From the NCBI GenBank assembly GCA_014383605.1, contig JACNHM010000495.1:1-6981 (forward strand): DNA of 6,981 nt, in the 5' to 3' direction. Positions 1 to 5,596 of the stretch are shown piece by piece. Origin of the DNA: Chloroflexota bacterium (GTDB lineage: Bacteria > Chloroflexota > Anaerolineae > UBA3071). The notes beneath the pieces are model-generated. The model had not been told where the DNA came from and searched no databases. It worked only from the letters and a program-made list of their open reading frames with translations. Position numbers and translations under genes: made by a program. Positions within the stretch are counted from its first letter, which is position 1; the number at the start of each line of letters is the position of its first letter.

Positions 1-54
1 CCGGCAGAAAGGCGGTGGACTTGGCAGTCCACCGCGAGCTTCTTGGATCTACTG
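1..54. repeat. Right half of a palindromic intergenic repeat
   Basis: Positions 12-21 (GCGGTGGACT) and 26-35 (AGTCCACCGC) form a perfect 10-bp stem with a TGGC loop. The half ends with TGGATCTACTG at 44-54. The same elements occur as reverse complement at 6928-6981, and bases 1-17 are identical to bases 6965-6981. No T-run follows the hairpin, so I do not call it a terminator. It lies just upstream of the first ligase gene and looks like one arm of an interspersed palindromic element rather than a gene-specific regulatory site. Confidence 0.7.
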
Positions 55-92
55 ATCCTGCCTCTTGCATCACTTTGTGAACGAGGAGGATC

Positions 93-1637
93 ATGGCCCG
101 TTTACACGAATACCAAAGCAAAGCGCTGCTGCGGGAGCATAAGATTCCGGTGCCCCGCGGCGGTGTGGCGACGACCCCCGAGGAGGCGGCGCGCATCGCC
201 GCCGAGATCGGGGGCGATGTGATGGTCAAGGCGCAGGCCTGGATCACCGGCCGGGCCAGACTGGGCGGCATCCAGCGGGCGGCCACGCCGGAAGAGGCCG
301 CGGCCGCCGCCGGCGCCATGCTGGGCATGGCCGTCAAAGGCTTCACCGTGGAGCAGGTGTTGGTGGAGGAACGGCTGGACGTGGCGCGGGAGTTCTACGC
401 CGGCGTCATCGTGGATGACCGGGAGCAAGCGCCGCTGGTGCTGTTCGCCAGCGTCGGTGGCACGGGCATTGAGGAGATCGCCGCCCAGCACCCCGGCAAA
501 GTGGCGCAGCGCCACGTGGACATCGAGACGGGGCTGCTGGACTTCCAGGCCCGCAACCTGGTGCGCCAGGCGGGCATCCAGGGTCGTCTGCAAAACGATC
601 TGGGCGGCCTGTTGGCCCAGCTCTACGACGTGGCGCGCACTGTCGAGGCGCGGACGGCGGAGATCAACCCGCTGGTGCTGACCAGTGACGGCAAGCTGTA
701 CGCTGCCGACTGCCGGTTGACCATTGACGACTATGCTGTCTTCCGTCATCCGGAGTTGGGCATCGAGATCGCCCGCGAGTTCGACCGCCCGCCGACGGCG
801 CTGGAGAAGATCGCCTGGCAGGTGGAAGCGAAAGACTACCGCGGCACCTTCTATTTTATTCAGATGGCCCTGGACTTCGGCCGGGGCGAGGGGTACATTG
901 GCTTCCACGGCGCGGGCGGCGGCGGCTCGATGATGAGCATGGACGCCATCCTGAGCCGGGGCTACAAGCTGGCCAACTTCGTGGACACCAGCGGCAACCC
1001 GCCCGCCTCCAAGGTCTACCGGGCGGCGAAGATCATCCTCTCGCAGCCGGGCATTGACGGCTACTTCGGCTCCGGTTCCGGCGTGGCCAGCCAGGAGCAG
1101 TTCCACTCCGCCCGCGGGCTGGTCAAGGCGTTCCTGGAGGAGCACATCGCCATTCCCGTGGTCATCCGGCTGGGCGGCAATGGTGAGGACAAGGCGGTGG
1201 AGATCCTGGAGCGGCTCAACGGCCGCGTGCCGGCGCCGATGGAGGGATACAAAAAAGATGACACGGCCTGGTTCTGCGCCGAGCGGCTGGACGCGCTGAT
1301 CAAGGCCGGCGAGTTGATGGAGGTAGAGCCGTTGCCGCCGCGGCCAGAGCCGCAGAGGCCCTACGCTTTCGAGACAGTGACCGGTGGCACGGTGACTTTT
1401 GACCATGCCGTCTGCGCTCAGTGCGAGAGCAAGGTGTGCGTGCAGGAGTGTGCGCGCAGCATCCTCACGCTGGAGGGCGGGCTGCCGGTGCTCAACATCA
1501 CGCCGGAGGAGGCCAAGAAGGGCCGCTGCGTGGAGTGTCTGGCCTGCGAGGTGGAATGCTTCTTGCGCGGCGCCGGCGGCGGATACGTACATCTGCCGAT
1601 TCCGGGTCTGGAAGAATACCGGGCCAGCTTGAAGTGA
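93..1637 (+). CDS. SucC-like ADP-forming acyl-CoA ligase beta subunit fused to a ferredoxin-like domain
   Basis: Predicted nucleotide- and acid-binding subunit of an acyl-CoA ligase of the succinyl-CoA synthetase / citryl-CoA synthetase family, cytoplasmic, 514 aa. Residues 1-225 are an ATP-grasp domain opening with MARLHEYQSK. Lys46, Asn192 (in AEINPLV) and Asp206 fall at the places of the ATP- and Mg-binding residues of E. coli SucC. Residues 265-375 are the CoA-ligase domain (GFHGAGGGG, ANFVDTSG, VVIRLGGNGE). Ordinary SucC ends near 390 residues. Here about 120 more follow, with Cys441, 444, 449, 453 and Cys479, 482, 485, 489 (CX2CX4CX3C and CX2CX2CX3C), resembling FixX-type ferredoxins and able to hold up to two 4Fe-4S clusters. 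The start is supported by GAGGAGG a few bases upstream. The alpha subunit is at 3155-4054 and a citryl-CoA-lyase-like gene at 6082-6870, so citrate is a candidate substrate. Family is certain; substrate is inference. Confidence 0.9.
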   Translation: MARLHEYQSKALLREHKIPVPRGGVATTPEEAARIAAEIGGDVMVKAQAWITGRARLGGIQRAATPEEAAAAAGAMLGMAVKGFTVEQVLVEERLDVAREFYAGVIVDDREQAPLVLFASVGGTGIEEIAAQHPGKVAQRHVDIETGLLDFQARNLVRQAGIQGRLQNDLGGLLAQLYDVARTVEARTAEINPLVLTSDGKLYAADCRLTIDDYAVFRHPELGIEIAREFDRPPTALEKIAWQVEAKDYRGTFYFIQMALDFGRGEGYIGFHGAGGGGSMMSMDAILSRGYKLANFVDTSGNPPASKVYRAAKIILSQPGIDGYFGSGSGVASQEQFHSARGLVKAFLEEHIAIPVVIRLGGNGEDKAVEILERLNGRVPAPMEGYKKDDTAWFCAERLDALIKAGELMEVEPLPPRPEPQRPYAFETVTGGTVTFDHAVCAQCESKVCVQECARSILTLEGGLPVLNITPEEAKKGRCVECLACEVECFLRGAGGGYVHLPIPGLEEYRASLK

Positions 1638-2089
1638 TCGCACATGGCCAAATTGATCAGAGCGTGAAGATCGAGCAGACGTCAAGGGATACGGTTTTGG
1701 CCTTCTCAGACGATATTCAGTTCGCCATCCGGATCCCAGCCAGCGTCAAGCGAGAAGTGTTAGCCGTACTCAGGGCCAAAGGGAAAGGTGCCCCAACGGC
1801 TCAGTTGATGCTCTTCACTGCCGGGCTTTTTCTGCTACTGCGCGATATCGCACAGGACTTGGTGGCCGTGACTATTGATCAGGAATATCCAGGACACGAG
1901 GCAGATATCCGTGGTATGCTGTTACGGTTCTTCCGGGAAAGATCTGGCCTGCAAATCAGCAAAGAGACAATCGTTTTCGGGCAGATAGGCAGGAGGTCAA
2001 GAGCTCACGAGCGGGCTTGGAGGGTACACCGGGGGAAAGTCGCCCCAGATCACGTGGTGACGATGGCAGAACTTCTGGACGTTCTATAG
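1634..2089 (+). CDS. Hypothetical protein, 151 aa, between ligase beta and methyltransferase
   Basis: I do not recognise an assigned function. The frame is open from inside the previous gene. The best starts are GTG 1634, whose GTGA overlaps the ligase stop, or GTG 1664, which gives VKIEQTSRDT as the N-terminus. Neither has a clear ribosome-binding site. A TTG at 1697 preceded by AGGGA is a third option. The protein reads like a real one: a hydrophobic segment near residues 58-70 (LMLFTAGLFLLLR, probably a buried helix rather than a membrane anchor), an acidic VTIDQEYPGHEADI stretch at 79-92, a basic IGRRSRAHERAWRVHRGK stretch at 118-135, and a tidy VVTMAELLDVL end. Base composition is visibly less GC-rich than in the flanking ligase genes, suggesting transfer. 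The acidic/basic pattern could suit a nucleic-acid enzyme, but that is speculation. Confidence 0.6.
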   Translation: MIAHGQIDQSVKIEQTSRDTVLAFSDDIQFAIRIPASVKREVLAVLRAKGKGAPTAQLMLFTAGLFLLLRDIAQDLVAVTIDQEYPGHEADIRGMLLRFFRERSGLQISKETIVFGQIGRRSRAHERAWRVHRGKVAPDHVVTMAELLDVL

Positions 2090-2095
2090 CAACAA

Positions 2096-2174
2096 AACCC
2101 GGGGGGGCTTACGCCGCGAACCCCTAGCGCACACCCTCGGAGTGGTTACCGAGGGGGATCTAGGGCACCGGGTT
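2096..2174. other. Nested inverted-repeat structure of unknown role
   Basis: Three stems are nested. The outer is AACCCGG (2096-2102) with CCGGGTT (2168-2174), the middle CCCTAG (2122-2127) with CTAGGG (2160-2165), and the inner CCCTCGG (2134-2140) with CCGAGGG (2149-2155) around an 8-nt loop. A run of seven G at 2101-2107 is part of it. Read on the minus strand, the outer stem is followed by TTTTGTT, so it could act as a leftward terminator, but no minus-strand gene is visible there. It sits 3' of the hypothetical gene and 5' of the methyltransferase. It could be a structured RNA, a transcription barrier or a remnant end of a mobile element. Confidence 0.5.
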
Positions 2175-2245
2175 CTGAACTTAAGATAGCACATATTTCA
2201 AGTATTGTCAAATCCAAGATGTTGAGCTAACTCGGCAAGGATGAT

Positions 2246-3058
2246 ATGAACTGGGTGATCGAAGACCGAGCGAACGCCGAAAGCTATGCTTTGCCCGACG
2301 TTCTGGACAAGGTCATCCAGGGCGATTGCCTGGAGGCGATGAGAAAGCTCCCTGCCGAGATCGCCGACCTGGTGTTCGTGGATCCGCCTTACTACCTGCA
2401 ACTGCCCAAGCGCAAACTCGTCCGCTGGAGCGGCACGGTGGTCGAGGGGGTCAACGAGCACTGGGATCAGTTCGAGAGCTTCGAGGAGTACGACGCGTTC
2501 ACGAGAGCCTGGCTGACGGAGGTCAAGCGGCTGATGAAGCCCCAGGCCACGCTGTGGGTCATGGGCACCTACCACAACATCTTCCGCGTGGGGGCTATCC
2601 TGCAAGACCTGGGGTTCTGGATACTGAACGACGTGTTGTGGCTCAAGACGAATCCTGTACCTAATTTCCGGCAGGTGCGCTTCACCAACGCCACGGAAAC
2701 GCTCATCTGGGCGGTCAAGGACAAGTCGGTCAAAGGGTACACGATTAACTTCGATCAGGTCAAGGGTTTTGGCATGGGCAAGGTGGGAGCCAACGTCTGG
2801 CAACTGCCGGTCTGCGCGGGCAAGCAGCGCATCAAGGGCGAAGACGGCAAGAAGCTGCATCCCACTCAGAAACCGGAACGACTGCTGGAGCGGGTCATCC
2901 TGACCTCGTCCAACGCCGGCGACGTGGTGCTCGATCCCATGGCCGGCGTGGGCACCACGGGCGTCGTGGCCCGCCAGCACGGTCGTCACTTCATCCTGAT
3001 CGAGCGGGAGCCGCGCTACGTGGCGGCCATCAAGCAAAGGCTGTCGGAGTCCACTTGA
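2246..3058 (+). CDS. HinfI/CcrM-type N6-adenine DNA methyltransferase (beta class, solitary)
   Basis: Predicted to transfer a methyl group from S-adenosylmethionine to adenine in DNA, 270 aa. The motif order is that of the beta class: DPPY at 46-49 (motif IV), NPVPNFRQVRFTNATETLIWA at 136-156, which is very like the HinfI/CcrM group that modifies GANTC, then HPTQKP at 205-210 and the SAM-binding motif DPMAGVGTTG at 230-239. The chosen ATG follows AAGG at suitable spacing. CcrM and M.HinfI have roughly 80 more C-terminal residues, a domain that contributes to DNA binding. This protein stops soon after motif I, so its sequence specificity cannot be assumed. No restriction endonuclease is recognisable nearby; the unknown protein just upstream is the only candidate partner. 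It lies between the two ligase subunit genes and ends 96 bp before the alpha subunit. A role in defence, as an orphan methylase or as a mobile remnant is possible. Confidence 0.93.
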   Translation: MNWVIEDRANAESYALPDVLDKVIQGDCLEAMRKLPAEIADLVFVDPPYYLQLPKRKLVRWSGTVVEGVNEHWDQFESFEEYDAFTRAWLTEVKRLMKPQATLWVMGTYHNIFRVGAILQDLGFWILNDVLWLKTNPVPNFRQVRFTNATETLIWAVKDKSVKGYTINFDQVKGFGMGKVGANVWQLPVCAGKQRIKGEDGKKLHPTQKPERLLERVILTSSNAGDVVLDPMAGVGTTGVVARQHGRHFILIEREPRYVAAIKQRLSEST

Positions 3059-3108
3059 CCCGGACACATACACCCGATGATGAACACGAGGGCCGGGCGG
3101 AATCTCCG

Positions 3109-3140
3109 TTGGTAGACTGGTACATTGGTAGAATGGGTGA
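3109..3140 (+). repeat. Short tandem repeats with 8-bp period upstream of ligase alpha
   Basis: The units read TTGGTAGA, CTGGTACA, TTGGTAGA, ATGGGTGA, and a weaker fifth unit GAGGTTAG follows to 3148. The first and third are identical and 16 bp apart. They occupy the last 46 bp before the ATG at 3155 and include a -10-like TAGAAT at 3129-3134, but no -35 element lies at proper spacing. They could be a protein-binding array controlling the alpha-subunit gene, or slippage-derived sequence. Weak evidence for either. Confidence 0.4.
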
Positions 3141-3154
3141 GAGGTTAGCCTTCC

Positions 3155-4054
3155 ATGTCCATTTTGATAGACGAAACCAAACGGGTGCTGGTGCAGGGCA
3201 TCACCGGGCGGGAGGGGATGGCGCGCGCCCGCCTCATGCGGGAATACGGCACGCAGGTGGTCGCCGGCGTCACGCCGGGCCGCGGCGGCCAGGAGGTCGA
3301 GGGAATTCCCGTGTTCGACACGGTGCAGGAGGCCTGGGAAAACGCCGGGCCGCTCGACGTCAGCGTGCTTTTCATCCCGGCGCCGCTGGTCAAGAGCGCG
3401 GCGCTGGAAGCCATCGAGGCCGGCGTCAAGCTGCTGGTCATCGTCCCCGACCGCGTGCCCATCTACGACGTGTTGAGCATCGCCAAGGCCGCCAAACAGA
3501 CTGGCGCGCGCTTCGTCGGCCCCAACACGTTGGGCGTGCTCAGCCCGGACAAGGCGGTGGTGGGCATGATGGGCGGCCGCGCCGTGTCGGCCCGCTCCTG
3601 GTTTTTCCAGGGGCCGGTGGGCATCGTCTCCCGCTCCGGCGGCATCACCTCTTCCATGGCCTACTACCTGGCGCAGGAGGGCATCGGGGCCACGACGCTG
3701 GTGCACGTGGGCGGCGATCCTGTCGTTGGCCTGCCGGCGCCGGAAGCTGTGCGGCTCTTCGAACAAGACCCGGACACCCAGGCGGTGGCCATGTTCGGCG
3801 AGATTGGCGGCACGCAGGAGGAGCGGGTGGCCGATCTCATGGAGGCGGGGGAGTTCAGCAAGCCACTGGTGGCTTTCATCGGTGGCAAGGCGGCCAAGAG
3901 CGGCACGCGCTTTTCCCACGCCGGGGCGATCATCGAGGGTGGCCGCGGCACGCACGAGGGGAAGGTGGCCCGGCTGCGGCAGGCCGGCGCGGTGGTGGTG
4001 GACGCCTTCGACGACCTCCCCCAGGCGATGAAGGAGGTGCTGGCTACATTGTAG
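3155..4054 (+). CDS. SucD-like acyl-CoA ligase alpha subunit
   Basis: CoA-binding and phospho-histidine-carrying subunit of an ADP-forming acyl-CoA ligase, 299 aa against about 290 for E. coli SucD. An N-terminal Rossmann-type CoA-binding domain (VQGITGREG at 13-21, GVTPGRGG at 38-45) is followed by a ligase domain with GIVSRSGG at 156-163, GGDPVVG, Glu216 in GEIGG and His255 in SHAGAII, the residue phosphorylated during catalysis. The start matches the family N-terminus (MSILID), although the GAGAGG upstream is rather far away. Two departures from succinate-specific SucD are visible: GPNTLG replaces the usual GPNCPG (Thr125 where E. coli has Cys123), and VPDRVP stands where SucD has ITEGIP. 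They suit a relative with another substrate, such as citryl-CoA synthetase. The partner is the beta subunit at 93-1637, now separated by about 1.5 kb. Family certain, substrate inferred. Confidence 0.92.
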   Translation: MSILIDETKRVLVQGITGREGMARARLMREYGTQVVAGVTPGRGGQEVEGIPVFDTVQEAWENAGPLDVSVLFIPAPLVKSAALEAIEAGVKLLVIVPDRVPIYDVLSIAKAAKQTGARFVGPNTLGVLSPDKAVVGMMGGRAVSARSWFFQGPVGIVSRSGGITSSMAYYLAQEGIGATTLVHVGGDPVVGLPAPEAVRLFEQDPDTQAVAMFGEIGGTQEERVADLMEAGEFSKPLVAFIGGKAAKSGTRFSHAGAIIEGGRGTHEGKVARLRQAGAVVVDAFDDLPQAMKEVLATL

Positions 4055-4075
4055 GGGCAACCCTTGCGGTTGCCC
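4055..4075. terminator. Hairpin between convergent genes, possible bidirectional terminator
   Basis: GGGCAACC (4055-4062) pairs perfectly with GGTTGCCC (4068-4075) around a CTTGC loop, starting immediately after the alpha-subunit stop. The HicA-like gene converges from the right and stops at 4092. No T-run follows on either strand, so termination is a guess from position. I associate this kind of GGGGCAACCC...GGTTGCCC hairpin with interspersed repeats of Chloroflexota genomes, from memory only. Confidence 0.5.
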
Positions 4076-4091
4076 AGGATGGGGACTGTCC

Positions 4092-4373
4092 TTACCGCGC
4101 CTCCAGCCGCTGGCGCAGCAGCGCGTGGTACGCCTCCTGGTTGAGAGGGCAGTCCACAGCGTCCTGAAACTCCTGGCGGCTGAGCCGCATCTGCGAGGCC
4201 ATCTGGCCGACGTGATAGTCGCTGAGTTCGCGCCGGCCATGCGACATGTGGGTGCGGGCCACCAGGCGGCCATCCAGGTACAGCCGGTAGATGTCGTGGT
4301 GGCCAGAACGATGCTGGAAGCCCAGCTTGTGCAGCAGCGCCCGTTGCACGTTCCTGGCCTTGAGCGTGGTCAT
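4092..4373 (-). CDS. HicA-like small toxin, 93 aa
   Basis: Probable mRNA-interferase-type toxin of a type II toxin-antitoxin pair. The N-terminal half has HicA-like layout: a first helix (ARNVQRALLHKLGF), then SGHHDIYRLYLDG at 23-35 with the His-plus-strand pattern of the HicA double-stranded-RNA-binding-like fold, then HGRREL at 45-50. The remainder (MRLSRQEFQDAVDCPL at 62-77) is a helical tail that extends beyond a minimal HicA of about 60 residues. The ATG overlaps the antitoxin stop as ATGA, and GAGG precedes it by 4 bases, so the two are translated together from the leftward promoter at 4832-4860. The partner is Phd/YefM-like rather than HicB-like, so the HicA assignment is by resemblance and the toxin could belong to a related unnamed family. 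Confidence 0.65.
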   Translation of the reverse strand: MTTLKARNVQRALLHKLGFQHRSGHHDIYRLYLDGRLVARTHMSHGRRELSDYHVGQMASQMRLSRQEFQDAVDCPLNQEAYHALLRQRLEAR

Positions 4374-4789
4374 TCCGCCTCGCTCTCAGCAGCGGCCAGG
4401 ATTGGCGTGAGCTGCGCCAGATGCTGGGCCAGATAGGGTGCCAGGCGGCCGGCGTCGGCCTGCAGGTCGGCGTGATAATCCTGAAGGGCCAGCCAGTAGT
4501 CGTTTCGGGCGGCATCCAGCGTCGGTCCCTCGCCATGGAGATCGAAGCGATCATCGTTGACGAAGAAGCGCTCGCCGTCGAAGCGGACGTGGACAGGGAT
4601 GGCGTGAATCTCACTGCGAACGCCGGCTTCGGACAGGAGACCGACCAGCGATTGGTAGTCGGGCACGCTGACCAACACAGCCAGGGGCTGGCCGCGCCGC
4701 TCCACGGTGTAACGCTGGTTGCCATAGGCCACTTCATTGATGACCTGCGAAAGCTTGTCGCGAGCTTCGGCAGCGCCGATGTATTTCAT
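4370..4789 (-). CDS. Phd/YefM-like antitoxin, 139 aa
   Basis: Antitoxin expected to bind and neutralise the protein encoded just downstream and to repress its own promoter. Residues 4-48 fit the Phd/YefM DNA-binding fold: AAEARDKLSQVINEVAYG, then RYTVERRGQPLAVLVSVPDY. The rest is longer than in a typical 80-90 aa Phd protein and holds a charged strand region (IHAIPVHVRFDGERFF) and helices with an acidic ESEAE end, presumably the toxin-binding part. The start is fixed by GGAGG at 4796-4800 on the complementary strand, 6 bases before the ATG. A near-perfect 20-bp palindrome at 4809-4828 lies between promoter and start and is a natural operator. It is first in a two-gene operon that overlaps the toxin by 4 bases. 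Confidence 0.8.
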   Translation of the reverse strand: MKYIGAAEARDKLSQVINEVAYGNQRYTVERRGQPLAVLVSVPDYQSLVGLLSEAGVRSEIHAIPVHVRFDGERFFVNDDRFDLHGEGPTLDAARNDYWLALQDYHADLQADAGRLAPYLAQHLAQLTPILAAAESEAE

Positions 4790-4808
4790 CTGCCCCCTCC
4801 AGCAATTA

Positions 4809-4828
4809 TCCGAATTGTACAGTTCGGA
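4809..4828. promoter_or_regulatory. Palindromic operator of the leftward toxin-antitoxin operon
   Basis: TCCGAA (4809-4814) and TTCGGA (4823-4828) flank a central TGTACA palindrome. Eighteen of twenty positions are symmetrical. It lies just downstream of the -10 box of the leftward promoter and 20 bp before the antitoxin start, the usual place for autorepression by a Phd-type dimer. Binding is inferred from position and symmetry. Confidence 0.65.
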
Positions 4829-4831
4829 CGT

Positions 4832-4860
4832 ATTGTAGCACAGGAGGGGTGTCGTGTCAA
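4832..4860 (-). promoter_or_regulatory. Sigma70-type promoter for the Phd/HicA-like operon
   Basis: On the minus strand TTGACA (complement of 4855-4860) is followed after exactly 17 bp by TACAAT (complement of 4832-4837). Both hexamers are near consensus. Transcription would begin around 4825, inside the palindrome at 4809-4828. Confidence 0.8.
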
Positions 4861-4885
4861 TTCCGCGTCACAACGAAGGCCGAGT

Positions 4886-4914
4886 TTGACATTTCTGCTC
4901 TGTGCAGGTAGAAT
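4886..4914 (+). promoter_or_regulatory. Sigma70-type promoter for the nucleotidyltransferase/HEPN operon
   Basis: TTGACA at 4886-4891 and TAGAAT at 4909-4914 are separated by 17 bp. The start of transcription would fall near 4921, within the first dyad downstream. The -35 box is separated by only 25 bp from the -35 box of the opposed promoter, so the two polymerases may interfere. Confidence 0.8.
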
Positions 4915-4915
4915 T

Positions 4916-4955
4916 GGGTACATTAACTACCCGTTTGGGTACTATTAGTACCCAA
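4916..4955. promoter_or_regulatory. Two dyad operators spaced 21 bp apart
   Basis: Dyad 1 is GGGTA (4916-4920) with TACCC (4928-4932). Dyad 2 is the perfect TTGGGTAC (4935-4942) with GTACCCAA (4948-4955) around TATTA. Their centres (4924 and 4945) are 21 bp apart, about two helical turns, so two dimers could bind the same face. They overlie the predicted transcription start. The likely ligand is the winged-helix domain of the nucleotidyltransferase encoded at 4979. Confidence 0.7.
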
Positions 4956-4978
4956 TTGCCGACCGGGAGAAAGCTGAG

Positions 4979-5596
4979 ATGCTGCAAGAGTTGATCACCT
5001 CCAGAGTGCGGGTGAAACTGCTTGTCCTCTTTCTGACCCATCCCGACGCGGAATACTATCTCAAGGGACTGGTGCGAGAGCTAGAGGAGAACAACAATAC
5101 TATCCGCAGGGAGCTGAAGCGCCTGGAAAAGATCGGCCTGCTGGATAGCAGACGGCAGGGCAACCTCAAGTATTACCGGGTGAACAAGCGTTGCCCCATT
5201 TATCCGGAGTTGAAAGGCATCGTGCTGAAAACAGCAGGAGTGGGCCAGGCGCTTCGAGATGATCTGGCCGCACTTGGTCAAATAGACCAGGCCTTCATCT
5301 ATGGCTCCTTCGCCAAAAGCGAAGAGACAATCGGCTCTGACATTGATCTTATGCTCGTTGGCGAGGTAGATCTGGACAGGTTGCATCAACTGCTCCGGGA
5401 ACTGGAGCAGCGCCTTGGCAGAGAGATCAACGAAACGGTTTACGGCGCGGAGGATTTTGCCCAACGCCAAGGCGAAGGTGATCCCTTCCTGCAGAGAGTA
5501 ATGCAAGGGCCCAAGATCTGGTTAATCGGAGGTGGCAATGCCGTACCACGAGTTGGAACGCAGGGGGTGGATTCGACGCCAAGCGATCGCACCTGA
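4979..5596 (+). CDS. Winged-helix plus minimal nucleotidyltransferase antitoxin (MNT-type)
   Basis: Predicted antitoxin of a HEPN/MNT system, 205 aa. Residues about 8-84 form an ArsR-like winged helix (LKGLVRELEENNNTIRREL as the recognition region, then GNLKYYRVNK as the wing). Residues about 100-185 are a nucleotidyltransferase domain with Gly109-Ser110 and Asp121/Asp123 in the GS...DID pattern, and acidic residues near Glu152 as a possible third metal ligand. In characterised MNT/HepT pairs the transferase adds AMP to the toxin. The fused DNA-binding domain suggests it also represses its own promoter through the dyads at 4916-4955. GGAG at 4966-4969 precedes the ATG. About 22 residues after WLIG look like low-complexity read-through into the next gene, with which it overlaps by 59 bases. 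Confidence 0.87.
   Translation: MLQELITSRVRVKLLVLFLTHPDAEYYLKGLVRELEENNNTIRRELKRLEKIGLLDSRRQGNLKYYRVNKRCPIYPELKGIVLKTAGVGQALRDDLAALGQIDQAFIYGSFAKSEETIGSDIDLMLVGEVDLDRLHQLLRELEQRLGREINETVYGAEDFAQRQGEGDPFLQRVMQGPKIWLIGGGNAVPRVGTQGVDSTPSDRT
5528..5532 (+). promoter_or_regulatory. Ribosome-binding site deciding the HEPN start
   Basis: GGAGG stands 5 bases before ATG 5538 and abuts the alternative GTG at 5532, so the ATG is the real start. The site lies inside the upstream nucleotidyltransferase gene, consistent with coupled translation. Confidence 0.7.

Noticed and set aside
102..1685. Long open frame on the minus strand opposite the ligase beta gene
   Set aside because: Its translation is rich in Arg, His, Leu and Gln without family motifs. 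It is the antisense of a strongly recognisable gene in high-GC DNA.
2090..2180. tRNA or tRNA-like gene
   Set aside because: The nested stems are concentric rather than cloverleaf, and no T-loop GTTCRANNC or anticodon arm can be placed.
4147..4156. GGCAGTCCAC inside the HicA-like gene matching the arm of the terminal repeat
   Set aside because: Ten bases within coding sequence, without the other half of the palindrome, is probably chance.
3055..4167. Plus-strand open frame starting at the methyltransferase stop
   Set aside because: It overlaps the ligase alpha gene in another frame and encodes a Gly/Arg/His-rich translation. Only the SucD-like frame carries motifs.
2198..4273. Very long minus-strand open frame across the methyltransferase and ligase alpha
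   Set aside because: It covers two well-recognised genes and the intergenic region between them, with low-complexity His/Arg/Leu composition. It is a GC-driven shadow.
3664..4737. Minus-strand open frame spanning the toxin and antitoxin genes
   Set aside because: It is out of frame with the Phd-like and HicA-like proteins, which have coherent starts, ribosome-binding sites and the ATGA overlap.
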